Shown: positions 21,721 through 31,630 of the stretch, piece after piece
How the letters are laid out: each line of letters opens with the position of its first letter
Numbering within the stretch: the stretch's first letter is position 1
From: Protonemura montana
Taxonomy: Eukaryota > Arthropoda > Insecta > Plecoptera > Nemouridae
Direction: 5' to 3'
DNA: 64,000 nucleotides
Assembly: GCA_947568835.1 (NCBI GenBank)
Contig: OX387608.1
Location: 360,501-424,500 of the forward strand
The notes under the pieces: model-generated
Told to the model about the DNA's origin: nothing
The model's database searches: none
What the model saw: the letters and a program-made list of their open reading frames with translations, nothing else
Made by a program: the position numbers and the translations under genes

Positions 21721-22384
21721 AGAAAAAGTGGTCGGCCTCAAAACACGTTTTGGTCACTTTGCAGTTTCAGATTGTCTGATGTATTAAACAAACAAATCCA
21801 ATTATTATTTTTTTTAATTTCGAATGTAAACACGTCAGGGAAATATTATCGCGCAACGCTGCATTCGTGATGACTTCATCGGTGCTAGAGCGGGTGCTCG
21901 CCGATGTATTTACATGGGTGGCATGCGGAACTTTATGAACTATATTTGTCACTACATCCAGTGATGTATTCGTAAAATTTTTAGTGGGGGTACCAAAAAT
22001 GACAAATTTTTTGTGTCGGTGGGGGGGGGGGGGGGGGGGGGGGGGGACCGAAGGCGAATTCACCGAAAGAGTGGAAAATAGGGGGCTTCGGGCGCAGCTC
22101 CAAGTGAATTTTTATTCTAAGGTTTCTTTTGGAGTCAATCTACGAGTTAACGATGAAATTGGGCTTGGAATGACATGGTCAGAACTGCATTTTTAAATAC
22201 GTAATGATTTTGAGAAAATTAAATTAATGCCGCCCTCTCTTGTCTACACCTTCCCACATTGTTGCAGTCTTGAAATTTGGTGGGGATTCGGGAATCTGGT
22301 AAAAAAAAATCATTTTAATCGAATACTGGTTTAAATTTTTGTTGAAACTATCCATAGATAGGTACTTTCGCGTTGAGGAGATTA
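21721..22384. other. Spacer with a 26-base G run
   Basis: AT-rich DNA between the J4 leader and the transposase fragments. 22021-22046 is an unbroken run of 26 G. A minus-strand proline-rich frame across it is only the translation of the run. No gene recognised. Confidence 0.5.
22021..22046 (+). repeat. G26 homopolymer
   Basis: Twenty-six consecutive G on the plus strand. Capable of G-quadruplex formation; its length is likely unstable in cloning and sequencing. Confidence 0.9.
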
Positions 22385-22583
22385 CATCAGTTTCCACAGT
22401 GACTCTTTTTCATTGGGCTTCTTGCTGCTGCGTGATGCAACGTTGGTGGTGTCTTCAACTTCCCCCAAACCAAATTTTGGTTTTTTAGGAGGAGCAAGGC
22501 CCCGAAGGGAACGCAAATCCACTTGCTTCCTCTTCTGCATCTTGATTTGAACTAACTCGTCCAGTGTGGCTCGTATGTGGCAT
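22385..22583 (-). pseudogene. Unassigned coding-like fragment
   Basis: A minus-strand frame of about 60 codons without a start, ending in TAA near 22385. It has a basic segment (VQIKMQKRKQVDLRSLRG) and KKPKFGLGEVEDTTNVASR. It reads like a real protein end or exon and not like chance translation, but I do not recognise it. It lies just upstream of, and divergent from, the Kolobok-like transposase, so it may be a second protein of that element. Confidence 0.35.
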
Positions 22584-22714
22584 TTTGATTATTGTTTATA
22601 TTTTTGTCTTTCCTGTAAATTCTTATTATTTGACGCGGGCTTGCTTCTGAGAGCTTGCATCGTCATGCGACGCCGCGAAAGCGGCTACCGACTTCCCTAA
22701 GTCATAACAGTAAT

Positions 22715-24206
22715 ATGGTTCTAACTAACACCTTTTTGGCGAGTCGCGACAGTTCGCAGGTGCCTGAGAAACCCTTACCTGCAGCTGCAAAATCACGTGA
22801 ATCTCGATATAAAAAAAAACTTTAAAAACAAATGGTGGATGAGCTCTTGACCCCAAACCCACCCTCTCCTCAACCCGGCACTTCATGCGCTTTTACATCT
22901 CCGAGACAGTCTCCTACGGTTTGCGACGAAGACTATTCATGGAGGGATGCGTGCGATGTAGGTGTTCAGTGCGAATTAGGGCTGGAAGAAATATACCGTT
23001 TTAATTGCCGTCATTGTCCTGAGAGCGATAGTGAGTCGGAAAGTGACAATAATGATTTGGATGCTTCTTTTCGGATGGAGCAGGAAGACCTCATCGCATC
23101 AGTTAGTGACGAGTGTTGATACATCAGAAAACTGGGTTTCCGATGATGCAAACGAAGAAATAATCGAAATTGAAAAACCGACTGATCAGTCTCAACATCA
23201 TTTCTTTTTTTGTAATTTGGAACTGTTTGGCCACCCTGTTTCAATTTTGCCGTGAATGCGGAGCGTCTGTTGTGAAAACAAGGCGATGGAGTCGAGGTGC
23301 TATGCTAGGGGTGACAACCACGTGTGAGGGCGGTCATAAATTAGACTGGAGATCGCAGCCTATGATGGGCAATGAACCAAAAGGCAATGTGTCTATTGCT
23401 TCAGCTCTTATGCTAACAGGTGTCAATTTCACTGCTTTTTCTCATTTCACAAAAACTCTCAAACTCAAGTATTTTTCAAGGACTACTTTTGACAAAATTA
23501 TCAACAGATATTTTAGTAATGAAGTAGAAAAGGTGTGGATGGAGCAACGAAATGAGACGATGAACAATCTGCGTGAAGAAGGTAGCGTTCGTTTAGCAGG
23601 GGATGGCCAATTTGATTCACCCGGTTTTTCTGCTAAATATTGTACATACACAATAATGGACCTAAAAACCTCAAAAGTGGTAGATTTCAAAATTGTTCAA
23701 AAAGGCCAAGTGATTGGAGAACTTGAAAAAAATGCTTGTCAAGAACTCATTGTAGGACTGGTTGAAAATGAAAATTTGCAAATAAATTATTTTTAACTTA
23801 CCGGCATCGAGGGGTTGGTTATTTTATGCGAACGCAATATCCAGCCATACACCACGAATTTGACGTTTGGCATTTAGCAAAAAGTTTATCTAAACGCATA
23901 AAATCCGTGGAAAAAAAATACCCAGAACTGTCTGCATGGAGAGCCAGCATAGGCAAACACCTGTGGTGGAGTTCCCAAACATGCAATGGTGATGGGGAGG
24001 TATTAGCTGACAAATTTCTGTCATTATTATACCATGTAAAAAATGTCCATAGTTGGCCCCCAGACCTAACGAAACCAAATTTCACCACTCGTTGTGCGCA
24101 TGACGAGCTGCCAGAAGAAACAAGACAGAAGAAAACATGGATTGATCCAAAATCAGACAGTTACAAGGAATTAAAAAAATTGTTACTAATAACTTATTGT
24201 TATTAA
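22715..24206 (+). pseudogene. Kolobok-like DNA transposase, frameshifted and C-terminally truncated
   Basis: Coding is readable in three frames joined by shifts (near 22825, 23119-23220 and 23795). The N-terminal part is acidic and Ser-rich (22832-23119). The core has CRECGASVVKTRRW, TTCEGGHKLDWRSQP, GDGQFDSPGFSAKYCTYTIMD (a likely first catalytic Asp at about 23605), then TYRHRGVGYF (about 23796), FDVWHLAKSLSKRIK and LWWSSQTCNGD. This combination is one I associate with Kolobok-type transposases and their uncharacterised relatives. Where I expect TDRH the sequence gives TYRH, so a likely catalytic Asp is lost. The frame stops at 24206 before the last conserved block, so the third acidic residue is missing. 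Confidence 0.55.
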
Positions 24207-24332
24207 TACCGGATAACAATAGGATTAATTGTAAAAAAAAAAAAAAAAATTATTCTTGCTCCGTGTTATTCTTATTATTCTTATTATTAAGTTATTCTTA
24301 ATAACTTGCTAAGAGCTAAATATGAAAATTAA
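24207..24332. other. AT-rich junction at the left end of repeat A1
   Basis: A15-type run, then repeated TTATTCTTATTATTC. The palindrome AAGTTATT-CTT-AATAACTT (about 24289-24307) is shared with A2 at 50433, so the duplicated block begins at 24283. Coding-like sequence resumes right after it. Confidence 0.6.
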
Positions 24333-27300
24333 AAGAAAGATGCCAAGAAAAGAGCCTCTAATGATCGGCAAAGAATGCTAAAGACTGGAGGCGGCCCCTG
24401 TGTGACTGAAAAAAGTGACGAGCTGATGGATAAAGTCTCGCTACTCATTCCATTGGCAATTGATGGAATGGCATCGACAACTGACAGCGACTCATTGCCG
24501 GTGAAGGGTGAATATCAACCATAAATACAGTTGTTTACGTTAGTTATAAAGTTCTTGTTTATGCAGCGTACTTATGTGACCATTTAACTGTCACCAGAAC
24601 CCATGGCTGAGATGGTATCCATGGTGTCTTCAGACGAAGATGAGCCGCTGTCAGTTGTCGATGGCATTGTCGATGGAAACTATTTGCTCCCAGTAATGGA
24701 AGCAGGTAAGAGCTTTTAAATGTTGTACAATTAATACCTATCAGTTCTTTTCAATCATTAACAGTGCAATGCCCCTTCATTGTTTTGTGATTAAATAGTT
24801 TTGGTATTTGTTGCCAAACAATTTAATTTATAACACATTTTTTAAGGTATAAAATGGTATAGAAGTTAAAGTTTGATCCAAAGCATCAGTTTGCTAGGTT
24901 AATCCCATAATGCCATCTAAAAAAAAATTGCGCTGCTTTTTTGTTTGATTTTACCGTATGGTTTATTCTTTTATAGTGCCCAAGGAGTGGAGCAGTTATT
25001 CACCAGCCATGCTACAAAGACCCAAAAATCCGTTGCTTGTAGGTTCAAGTATCGGCAAAGGTAGGTTCAATTTTAGCGTAATTTGTGAATGCAACATTTT
25101 CAAACTTACGGGGCGTCTACCGCAATCCATTACTAACCAAAAATCACATTTCCTGAGCTTATAGTTATCATCTACTCCTGATTCTGTACCAACACATTAT
25201 ACCAGTGTTGCATGTGTCGTTCCAAAGCCAGCCCATCCTTGTCCTTATGGTAGACCCCCGCCCTCATCTTTTTGCAGACTCGAGCAGCCGCAGACGTCCG
25301 AGTTCATTTACGTCCAAGCTTCCCACCATGTCGGCATCGAAAAGTAATTTCTCGGCATTGGCGGAAACGAAAATTGAGCTTGCAAAACTGCAAATAATGC
25401 TGGCTCAAAAAGAGTTTGACGCCCAGCAGAAGCGGCTGGATGCTGAGGAGTCGAGGAGGCAGTCAGAATTTGAAGCCAGCCAAAAATTAGCTGCTGCCAA
25501 CGAAGAACGGCAGCGAGTTCTTTTTTTACTGGGAAAAGCTATCCTTGAAGCTCGTTTAAAATCTCTTATGGAAAATTAAAAAAAGCCTCACTATGATATC
25601 ATGAAAAAAAATTGTAAAAATGACATGATTGATCTCATGTTGCATATGTGATAATAATATCTATGCTTTCCCTTAAGTAGTTAGTGCATATATTTTCAAT
25701 GGGCACTGTCAACTGTAGGTGTCAACGCACTAATGTTGTTCTACTGTACTAAAAAATGTATGATGTCAGTTTATTTATTTTTACTGAAATCATGATGATC
25801 TGACATTTAATTTACATGTGACCTGAAACGTAATAATTGCCAATTCTGATTCAGAAGATGAAGTATTTATGAATTTGAGTAGCTGACAAAAAATGTAAAG
25901 TCTTGAAGTAGTTATTTTGATGTGTGGCACAAAAACAAGTTCTATGTTTGCTTTAGCTTGACCAAGCCAGTGGTCCCCACATAGACTTTCAGCTTCATAG
26001 AGTACGGAAGTACTCAACGAGTCCGCGCAGAGTTCCGTGCTTAAAGATAAAAGATTCGTATAAAATAATTAAGTATAAATTACTAAATATTATAAGCTGT
26101 TCGCTGAGTGAAGGAAAATACATAAAACAATGTAAATATTGAAGGGACAATAAAGCGGTAGTTGTCTATGTGAACATTGACAGGACTAAGATTAGTGTAT
26201 AAAGATGATCTAGGTTTATCTAGTTTTACCCTGCTTAAAATGTATCCTTATTTTGAGAATAACCTACTCATACACACCAGTTTGTGTACACTTAATTCTT
26301 TATAACTGGACACCGTGATGTTTTGAATAAGCTTTCCTTGTAAATATTGAACAATCTCGGATGTTATTCCTGGGATGAGAATCTGTCCACAACCAGGTAA
26401 CAATTAGTCTTTATCGCAGACAACGAAACATCCGGCGACACGGTTCTTCGTGCTGAGGAGTCAATCTGTGACATCGTGGAAGTCAACGATCTGCAGCTAG
26501 AATTGGACATATTGGATCAAGACGCTCAAACAAGCAGTGAGTGATTTGCATAACTATCAATACCCCTTGTGTCATTGAAAAGGAAGTTACTTATGGACAG
26601 TTCTCAGCTGATTTTTATCTGTCATTACATCTGTTTCCTTTCATTCGGATATAAATGCAAATCCGCATTACGCGATGGGGAATAAGGTCGCCTTATTGCT
26701 TTTAATATGCTACCTTAATGATTGAGGAGGTCTGTAGTGGAGGAAAGTTTTTCCATTGTTTGCAGAATAACTTGTGATATTGCCATAGTGTTGAAGGTTG
26801 CGAATGGTGTTTTTTCAAGTATGGTCTAGTCGATACTTTTAGGCAGGCAATTGTAGACATGTAGGACGTGTCAAAGAACAGAGTAAAAACATTGCTTATG
26901 TGGTGGTGATGCGAAGGAGACGGGAAAAGGTCTTTTAAAAACCTTAACAGTTCCTGGCGTGTGTTAGAAATTAATTAATTAGTAATTTCTTGCTTGTGAT
27001 ATGGGAAAAGATTTTTTTTTGGTGTTTAAATTTTTTGGTGAAATTTTGCCATTTTTGAACGCGGGCCAAAAACCCAAACGCCTTTCAAATGCAAAACTCC
27101 ACAACCAAAAAAAAAGTCGACTGTGCTGTCTGCTTGTGTCTTAAGGTTGTTTAACTAACCAAGGACAACAAACAACTGAACAATTTTTTTCAGCTTCACA
27201 GGCTGAACAATATGCACAAGAATTAGCACTCCTCGATGATTTAGGACGTGAAGCCTACCGCCGATGTGTAGCAAAAAAGCATTCGGAAGTCTTTGCTGGT

Positions 27301-27539
27301 GAGTAAAAAAATCAGAGGGAGGTAGAATGGTGCATCAGTCAATTTGTGGTGGACACAGCTCTTGTCATTGGTCACTGGTTTAATGTTGTATATTCCTGAA
27401 CTGATTGTTATTATTAGAAGAAGTTGTGTCAACACTTTGCGAAAACATAAAAATATAAACTGTCCCTACCGTAGAACTTTGCAACTCAAACAAATGTTAG
27501 TTTAGATAACAAAAAGAAAATTTAAAGAAAACTTTTATT
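24283..27539 (+). repeat. Duplicated block A, copy 1 (matches 50428-53685)
   Basis: About 3.26 kb that is nearly identical, introns included, to 50428-53685. The left end is the same in both copies. On the right A1 continues into three more exons, whereas A2 switches to repeat B after ACTTTTATT. The neighbours differ: A1 is preceded by a transposase relic, A2 by an I-type retrotransposon. Confidence 0.9.
24333..25579 (+). CDS. Myb/SANT-like DNA-binding protein gene, copy 1 (four exons, N-terminus missing)
   Basis: Exons 24333-24507, 24598-24705, 24977-25060 and 25278-25579 are joined by GT-AG introns, all in phase 1, into one open frame ending in TAA. The first exon encodes KRASNDRQRMLKTGGGP, the hallmark end of a Myb/SANT-like (Myb_DNA-bind_5-type) domain, followed by DKVSLLIPLAIDGM. 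Next come acidic and Pro-rich linkers, and the last exon has a long Ala, Glu, Gln-rich coiled coil (from LAETKIELAKLQIMLAQ) typical of these proteins. The first helices are absent: just upstream the frame has a TAA (24330-24332) and then the AT-rich block edge. Such proteins occur as host genes and as the Myb-like partner in Harbinger transposons; I cannot tell which this is. Confidence 0.7.
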
Positions 27540-28276
27540 TTATCTAAAACATTTGAGACTGGTAGCACGAAACCGATCACTAATGAATATTATGTTTTCA
27601 GATGGCCCAGACGAGGAGCACGTGGACTCCGACGGATCTGCCTCTGATTTTGTAGGTCGAGACAAGATAAGAGCTCTTATGGGTAAGTTTAACTCAAAAA
27701 CTTTGACTCGAAGAAAGCAGAAACTTTTTGAGTTCCACCTTCAGATGAGGATTCATCCTTTGGTGCATTATTCTTCACTGGCCTTGCTTCTCAACCTCTT
27801 GACAGCATGGATTTGTGATGGAATCCTGTTGTTACAGTGTTGTACTGTCCTTTAGAAGGGACGTTAATATTACCGTAGTCTACAATAAAGTAACACCTTG
27901 TCTTGATTCTAGAAATGGAGCCCAACTTGCAGCTGTCAGGGGACATCGATGATGTTGCAGAGATGTGCCTGAGCAACTTCTTCGACTACAATGGTCCTGA
28001 GAATGCTGGAGATGATATCCAGCAAAAACCTTGTGGGAGTGGTGAGTGAATTCCATTCATTTCATGAGCTCAGTAAAATGCCCACTGAACATATCCACCC
28101 CTTAGAGCTCTTTAAGTTGGAAAATTAGCCTCAATAGAAACTTCATGGCTGTAATTCTGTTTTTTTTTTTAGCTTGTCTTGAAGTGAGGCTTCAAAAACC
28201 TGGTGCCGACAAGCAGCTTACTATTGTTGAAGAGTACCTAGAGAACTACCGGCTTAACGTCCCTTCTAAAGGATAG
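26420..28276 (+). CDS. Five further phase-1 exons encoding an acidic protein of unknown function
   Basis: Exons 26420-26536, 27194-27298, 27602-27682, 27913-28041 and 28173-28276 all begin after AG and end before GT. The introns are all phase 1, and the exons join into one frame of about 178 residues ending in TAG. The product is strongly acidic (DNETSGDTVLRAEESIC, DGPDEEHVDSDGSASDF, SGDIDDVAEMCLSNFFD) with no domain I recognise. No start codon exon was found between 25580 and 26420. Because the phase matches, exon 24977-25060 could splice directly to 26420 and skip the exon that carries the coiled coil and stop. That would make these exons the alternative 3' half of the Myb/SANT-like gene. 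A separate gene with an unseen first exon is the alternative. Confidence 0.55.
27835..27867. repeat. Inverted repeat, left arm (pairs with 28254-28286)
   Basis: 33-base arms, 32 matching, separated by 386 bases. The left arm is intronic. The right arm covers the last codons, stop and first 3' bases of the final exon. Confidence 0.8.
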
Positions 28277-28286
28277 TACAACACTG
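28254..28286. repeat. Inverted repeat, right arm
   Basis: Complement of 27835-27867 with one mismatch. It contains the terminal codons and TAG of the acidic-exon frame. Confidence 0.8.
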
Positions 28287-28757
28287 GCTCTAGCCAAAAA
28301 AGAGATGAGCAGCCAACAACGAGAGGAGGGTGCACGAACCCACGGCCAGCTAAGTGAGCAAGAACATGTGGCCCAACACCAAAACAATCACAAAGTAGAA
28401 TATTTGATCGACAATCGTGTCTGGACGGACCTCGTCAGTCTATAGGTTGACTGAAGACGTCTTCTTAGAAATAGCGCATGACTTGCCAAGGTGTAGCATC
28501 GAGGAATTAACAGCGTCTCTCAGCGCCGCTTGCCAAGTCTTTGACGATGTTCGTACGGAACTTTAACACTGATATAGAATATAAATATGTGTGTCTATAT
28601 ATATTAGGGCTTCGTTGAAGAGTATACGTTCTTTTGTTATTTATTCTTTTATTTTTTTTTTTTGGAAAGAGAGACATTTTGATGCTTCTTTCAGTATTTT
28701 CTGTTCATTTGAATATTGGTCACATTCGTACTGTTATTGAAGAGGTGACCTAATTGA
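28287..28757. other. 3' flank of the A1 gene; no gene recognised
   Basis: The sequence just after the TAG may be 3' UTR. Short open frames here have no recognisable motif. AT-rich DNA with a T run follows (about 28650), then the truncated end of I-1. Confidence 0.4.
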
Positions 28758-31220
28758 TCAAGATTGCAAAATAGTGTTCAAAGTTCTTTTGTAGCTGTCA
28801 CGGGCAGAATCGTAGACAGCACTGCCATAGTCAAGTTTAGAGCGTATGAGGGCACGATAAACACGCAACATAACCGTGCGGTCCGCTCCCCACCTTGTCC
28901 CTGTCAGGTACCTTAAGAGATTAAGAGATTTAAAACATTTAATACGCAGTTGGTTAAAATGTTCTTTAAAATTCAATTTCTGGTCAAAGACTAACCCCAG
29001 AAACTTGACACTTTTAACAACAGGGAGACAGTTCCCACGGAGATAGATTTCTGGGTCTGGGAAGAGGCCCCGTACCCGAGAGAAGTGGACACAGTTTGTC
29101 TTTGCTGCCGAAAATGTAAAGCCGGTGGCATCAGCCCACTTTACCAATCTGTTGACAGTTAATTGGATCTGCCTAGAGGTGGACGCTAGGTTCTTAGATG
29201 AACAGATTATTGCCAGGTCATCGACAAACAAGGAAGATGACACCGGGGAGTTAACACAGCTGGTAATTGTATTGATTGCAATCGCAAATAGCGTCACGCT
29301 GAGCACACTGCCCTGGGGCACGCCGTTCTCTTGTGAAAAAGTATCTGACAAAACATTGCCAACACGGACATTAAAAGTTCTATCAGTCATAAAATTTGTG
29401 ATAAAAACAGGTAGTCGACCTTTAAAACCCCATGAATGTAGCGATTTTAAAATGTTGTGGCGCCAGGTGGTGTCGTAGGCCTTTTCCAGGTCGAAGAAGA
29501 CAGCTATTGCATGCTGTTTGCACAAAAACGAGTCCTGGATAAAGGCCTCCATCCTGACGAGATGGTCAAGTGTACTCCTGTTTTTTCGGAAGCCACATTG
29601 TAGATTAGAGAGCAAATTTTTGGTCTCCAGCCACCAAACCAAACGATTGTTCACCATTTTTTCCATTGCCTTGCAAAGACAGCTGGTCAGGGAGATTGGC
29701 CTGTAGCTGGCTGCCAGTTGCTTGTCTTTGCCAGGCTTAGGAATGGGAACTTGTATGGCGTGTCGCCACTCTTCTGGAAATATTTGTGAGAGCCAAATTT
29801 TGTTGTACATGTCGAGCAAAGCCAAGCGAGCATCTGGAGCTAGATGCTTAAGGAACTCGTTGTGGACCCTGTCGGCCCCCGGTGACGTGTTCTTCGATGT
29901 CCGAATGGCGTTTTCCAGCTCCCACTCACTAAACGGCATGTTGTAGCATTCGGAATTGGCAGAGGCAAACGACAATTGTCTACGCTCTGCCGTGCGCTTG
30001 ATCTGTTGGAACGATGCCGAATAGTGGCGGGAACTGGAGACATCTGCAAAGTGTTGGCCAATGCTATCTGCTATTTCTTTGGGGGCCGTAAACAGGTATC
30101 CATTGTTCTCTATACCGGCTATTGATATCGGCTTATGCTTTCCTCTAATTTTATTTACCCTATGCCACACCTTGGTGAGGGGGGTGGTAAACGATAGAGA
30201 CGACACATAATCGTTCCATGATTGGCGCTGAGACCTTTTAAAAACCTGTCGTGCCTTAGCACGGAGCTGCTTAAAAACCTGCAGATTAAAAGTTGTGGGT
30301 CGTTTGGTAAAAATACGGAGAGCCTTTTTCCTTGCCTTATGCGCTTTGACACATTCGTCGTTCCACCATGGGACTGGAATGCGGCGCGGCTTCGTGGAAG
30401 TCTGTGGAATGGACTCTTCTGCGGCACTTGTGATAATCTCTGTAACCTTTTTTACTTGTGATTGAACGTCTGTTTCTTGGAGTGAACCACTGAGGTCTGC
30501 CAGTGCAGCAAACCGCTTCCAGTTCGCCCGTTTTAAGCTCCATTGAGCGGGGCGAGAGGGGATCTGAAAGTCGGTTTGGAGCCTCAAGATGATCGGGAAG
30601 TGGTCACTTCCACAGAGGTCATTGTGGACAGAGAAGTCGAACATATGTGCCACAGAAGGCGAACATATACACAAGTCAATCGCTGTAAAATTACCATTAA
30701 AAGAGTTAAATCTGGTTTGTTGTCCATTATTTAAAAGAAACAAATCGTTGTCATCGATAAAACTCTCAAGCATACGACCCCGGCCGTCTGCCATTGTGTC
30801 GCCCCACAGGGGGCTATGTGCGTTAAAGTCACCCAACAGCACGTAAGGGTGGGGCAGTTGGGACACAAGGCTTTGAAGGTTCGGGGCCGTAGCTGGCGCC
30901 CACTCCGGAAGATAAATGTTACAAAGAGTAACTGGTTGTGGTATGTGGACTCTGACTGCCACTGCCTGTAGAGGTGTTACCAGCTGCAGTGGATGTGCAG
31001 GGACGGAGTCTAACACTGCCGTCGCCACTCCACCAGCCGCTATATTTCGTGACAGATCATCGTGCCGAAAGAATGTGTAGCCACTTAACACAGGTGAGTC
31101 AGACGGTTTAAAATGTGTCTCTTGTAAAGAGAGACACAGAGGGTTAAAATTAGCTGTTAAAAGCTTCACCTCCTCTCGGTGGTGATGGTAACCATTGAGG
31201 TTCCACTGTATTAAAGCCAT
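28758..31220 (-). CDS. I-1 ORF2: endonuclease and RT, truncated before RNase H
   Basis: An 820-residue open frame. The endonuclease has QETHFKP (near 33), GDFNAHSPLWG (near 130) and SDHFPII (near 207). In the RT, SPGADRVHNEFLKHL, FFDLEKAYDTTW, VPQGSVLSVTLFAIAIN and catalytic FVDD (near 664) are present, then the thumb with KFLGLVFDQKLNF. The frame ends at NTILQS, about 410 residues short of I-2, so RNase H and the C-terminal zinc motif are gone. The first 640 residues differ from I-2 at only a few positions (PAQW/PDQW, NNGY/NNGH, ELEN/ELDN), but the last 170 are only moderately similar. The start overlaps the small upstream ORF by 10 bases. Confidence 0.87.
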   Translation of the reverse strand: MALIQWNLNGYHHHREEVKLLTANFNPLCLSLQETHFKPSDSPVLSGYTFFRHDDLSRNIAAGGVATAVLDSVPAHPLQLVTPLQAVAVRVHIPQPVTLCNIYLPEWAPATAPNLQSLVSQLPHPYVLLGDFNAHSPLWGDTMADGRGRMLESFIDDNDLFLLNNGQQTRFNSFNGNFTAIDLCICSPSVAHMFDFSVHNDLCGSDHFPIILRLQTDFQIPSRPAQWSLKRANWKRFAALADLSGSLQETDVQSQVKKVTEIITSAAEESIPQTSTKPRRIPVPWWNDECVKAHKARKKALRIFTKRPTTFNLQVFKQLRAKARQVFKRSQRQSWNDYVSSLSFTTPLTKVWHRVNKIRGKHKPISIAGIENNGYLFTAPKEIADSIGQHFADVSSSRHYSASFQQIKRTAERRQLSFASANSECYNMPFSEWELENAIRTSKNTSPGADRVHNEFLKHLAPDARLALLDMYNKIWLSQIFPEEWRHAIQVPIPKPGKDKQLAASYRPISLTSCLCKAMEKMVNNRLVWWLETKNLLSNLQCGFRKNRSTLDHLVRMEAFIQDSFLCKQHAIAVFFDLEKAYDTTWRHNILKSLHSWGFKGRLPVFITNFMTDRTFNVRVGNVLSDTFSQENGVPQGSVLSVTLFAIAINTITSCVNSPVSSSLFVDDLAIICSSKNLASTSRQIQLTVNRLVKWADATGFTFSAAKTNCVHFSRVRGLFPDPEIYLRGNCLPVVKSVKFLGLVFDQKLNFKEHFNQLRIKCFKSLNLLRYLTGTRWGADRTVMLRVYRALIRSKLDYGSAVYDSARDSYKRTLNTILQS

Positions 31221-31525
31221 TTTTGTTGTTTTAAAATCTCTCCCAACCTAAGTAATGTATCACAGACATAAGCACAGCCATCTAAAAACCCGTGTAAAAT
31301 TAAAAATAAAGTCACATAGGTAAAAGAAGTGTATACTAATATCACAGACACTATCACGAGGGTTATCACAGAAAGTTTATCACAACAATATAGCACCAAA
31401 AGATCTCTAAACCTAAGTAAAATATCACAGATAATATTATCACAGCAATCCAGAAACCTATATAAAATTAAAAATAAAATTATATAGATAAAAGGAGCGT
31501 AAATAAATATCACAGACATTATCAC
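31211..31525 (-). CDS. Small hydrophobic ORF between ORF1 and ORF2 of I-1
   Basis: An open frame of 104 codons fills most of the ORF1-ORF2 spacer and stops (TAA) 10 bases inside ORF2, in ATGGCTTTAA. The product is two imperfect repeats of about 50 residues, each with a strongly hydrophobic stretch (SVIFIYAPFIYIILFLIL and SVILVYTSFTYVTLFLIL) followed by Cys, Asp and Leu-Arg-rich sequence. Two membrane segments are plausible. It is also open in I-2 (46819-47133), but the copies are so similar that this is weak evidence of selection. It could instead be chance translation of AT-rich tandem repeats. No homologue is known to me. Confidence 0.4.
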   Translation of the reverse strand: MIMSVIFIYAPFIYIILFLILYRFLDCCDNIICDILLRFRDLLVLYCCDKLSVITLVIVSVILVYTSFTYVTLFLILHGFLDGCAYVCDTLLRLGEILKQQKWL

Positions 31526-31623
31526 AGAGGTTATTAAGGATAATTAAGGTGTCTATTTGGTTTCGGTTTGGCTAAGGCTAAATATCACAGGTGTCGCTAA
31601 GTATTGACTAGAAAGTATCACAG
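31258..31623 (-). repeat. TATCACAG motif cluster in the I-1 ORF1-ORF2 spacer
   Basis: Nine exact copies of TATCACAG (CTGTGATA on the element's sense strand) start at 31258, 31340, 31364, 31423, 31438, 31508, 31520, 31583 and 31616, with near-matches at about 31352 and 31378. Two longer tandem units of about 150-180 bp are also visible. I-2 has the same at 46866-47230. Confidence 0.85.
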
Positions 31624-31630
31624 ATAAATC

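Noticed and set aside
21767..22063. Minus-strand proline-rich frame across the G run
   Set aside because: It depends entirely on the homopolymer length and has no recognisable domain.
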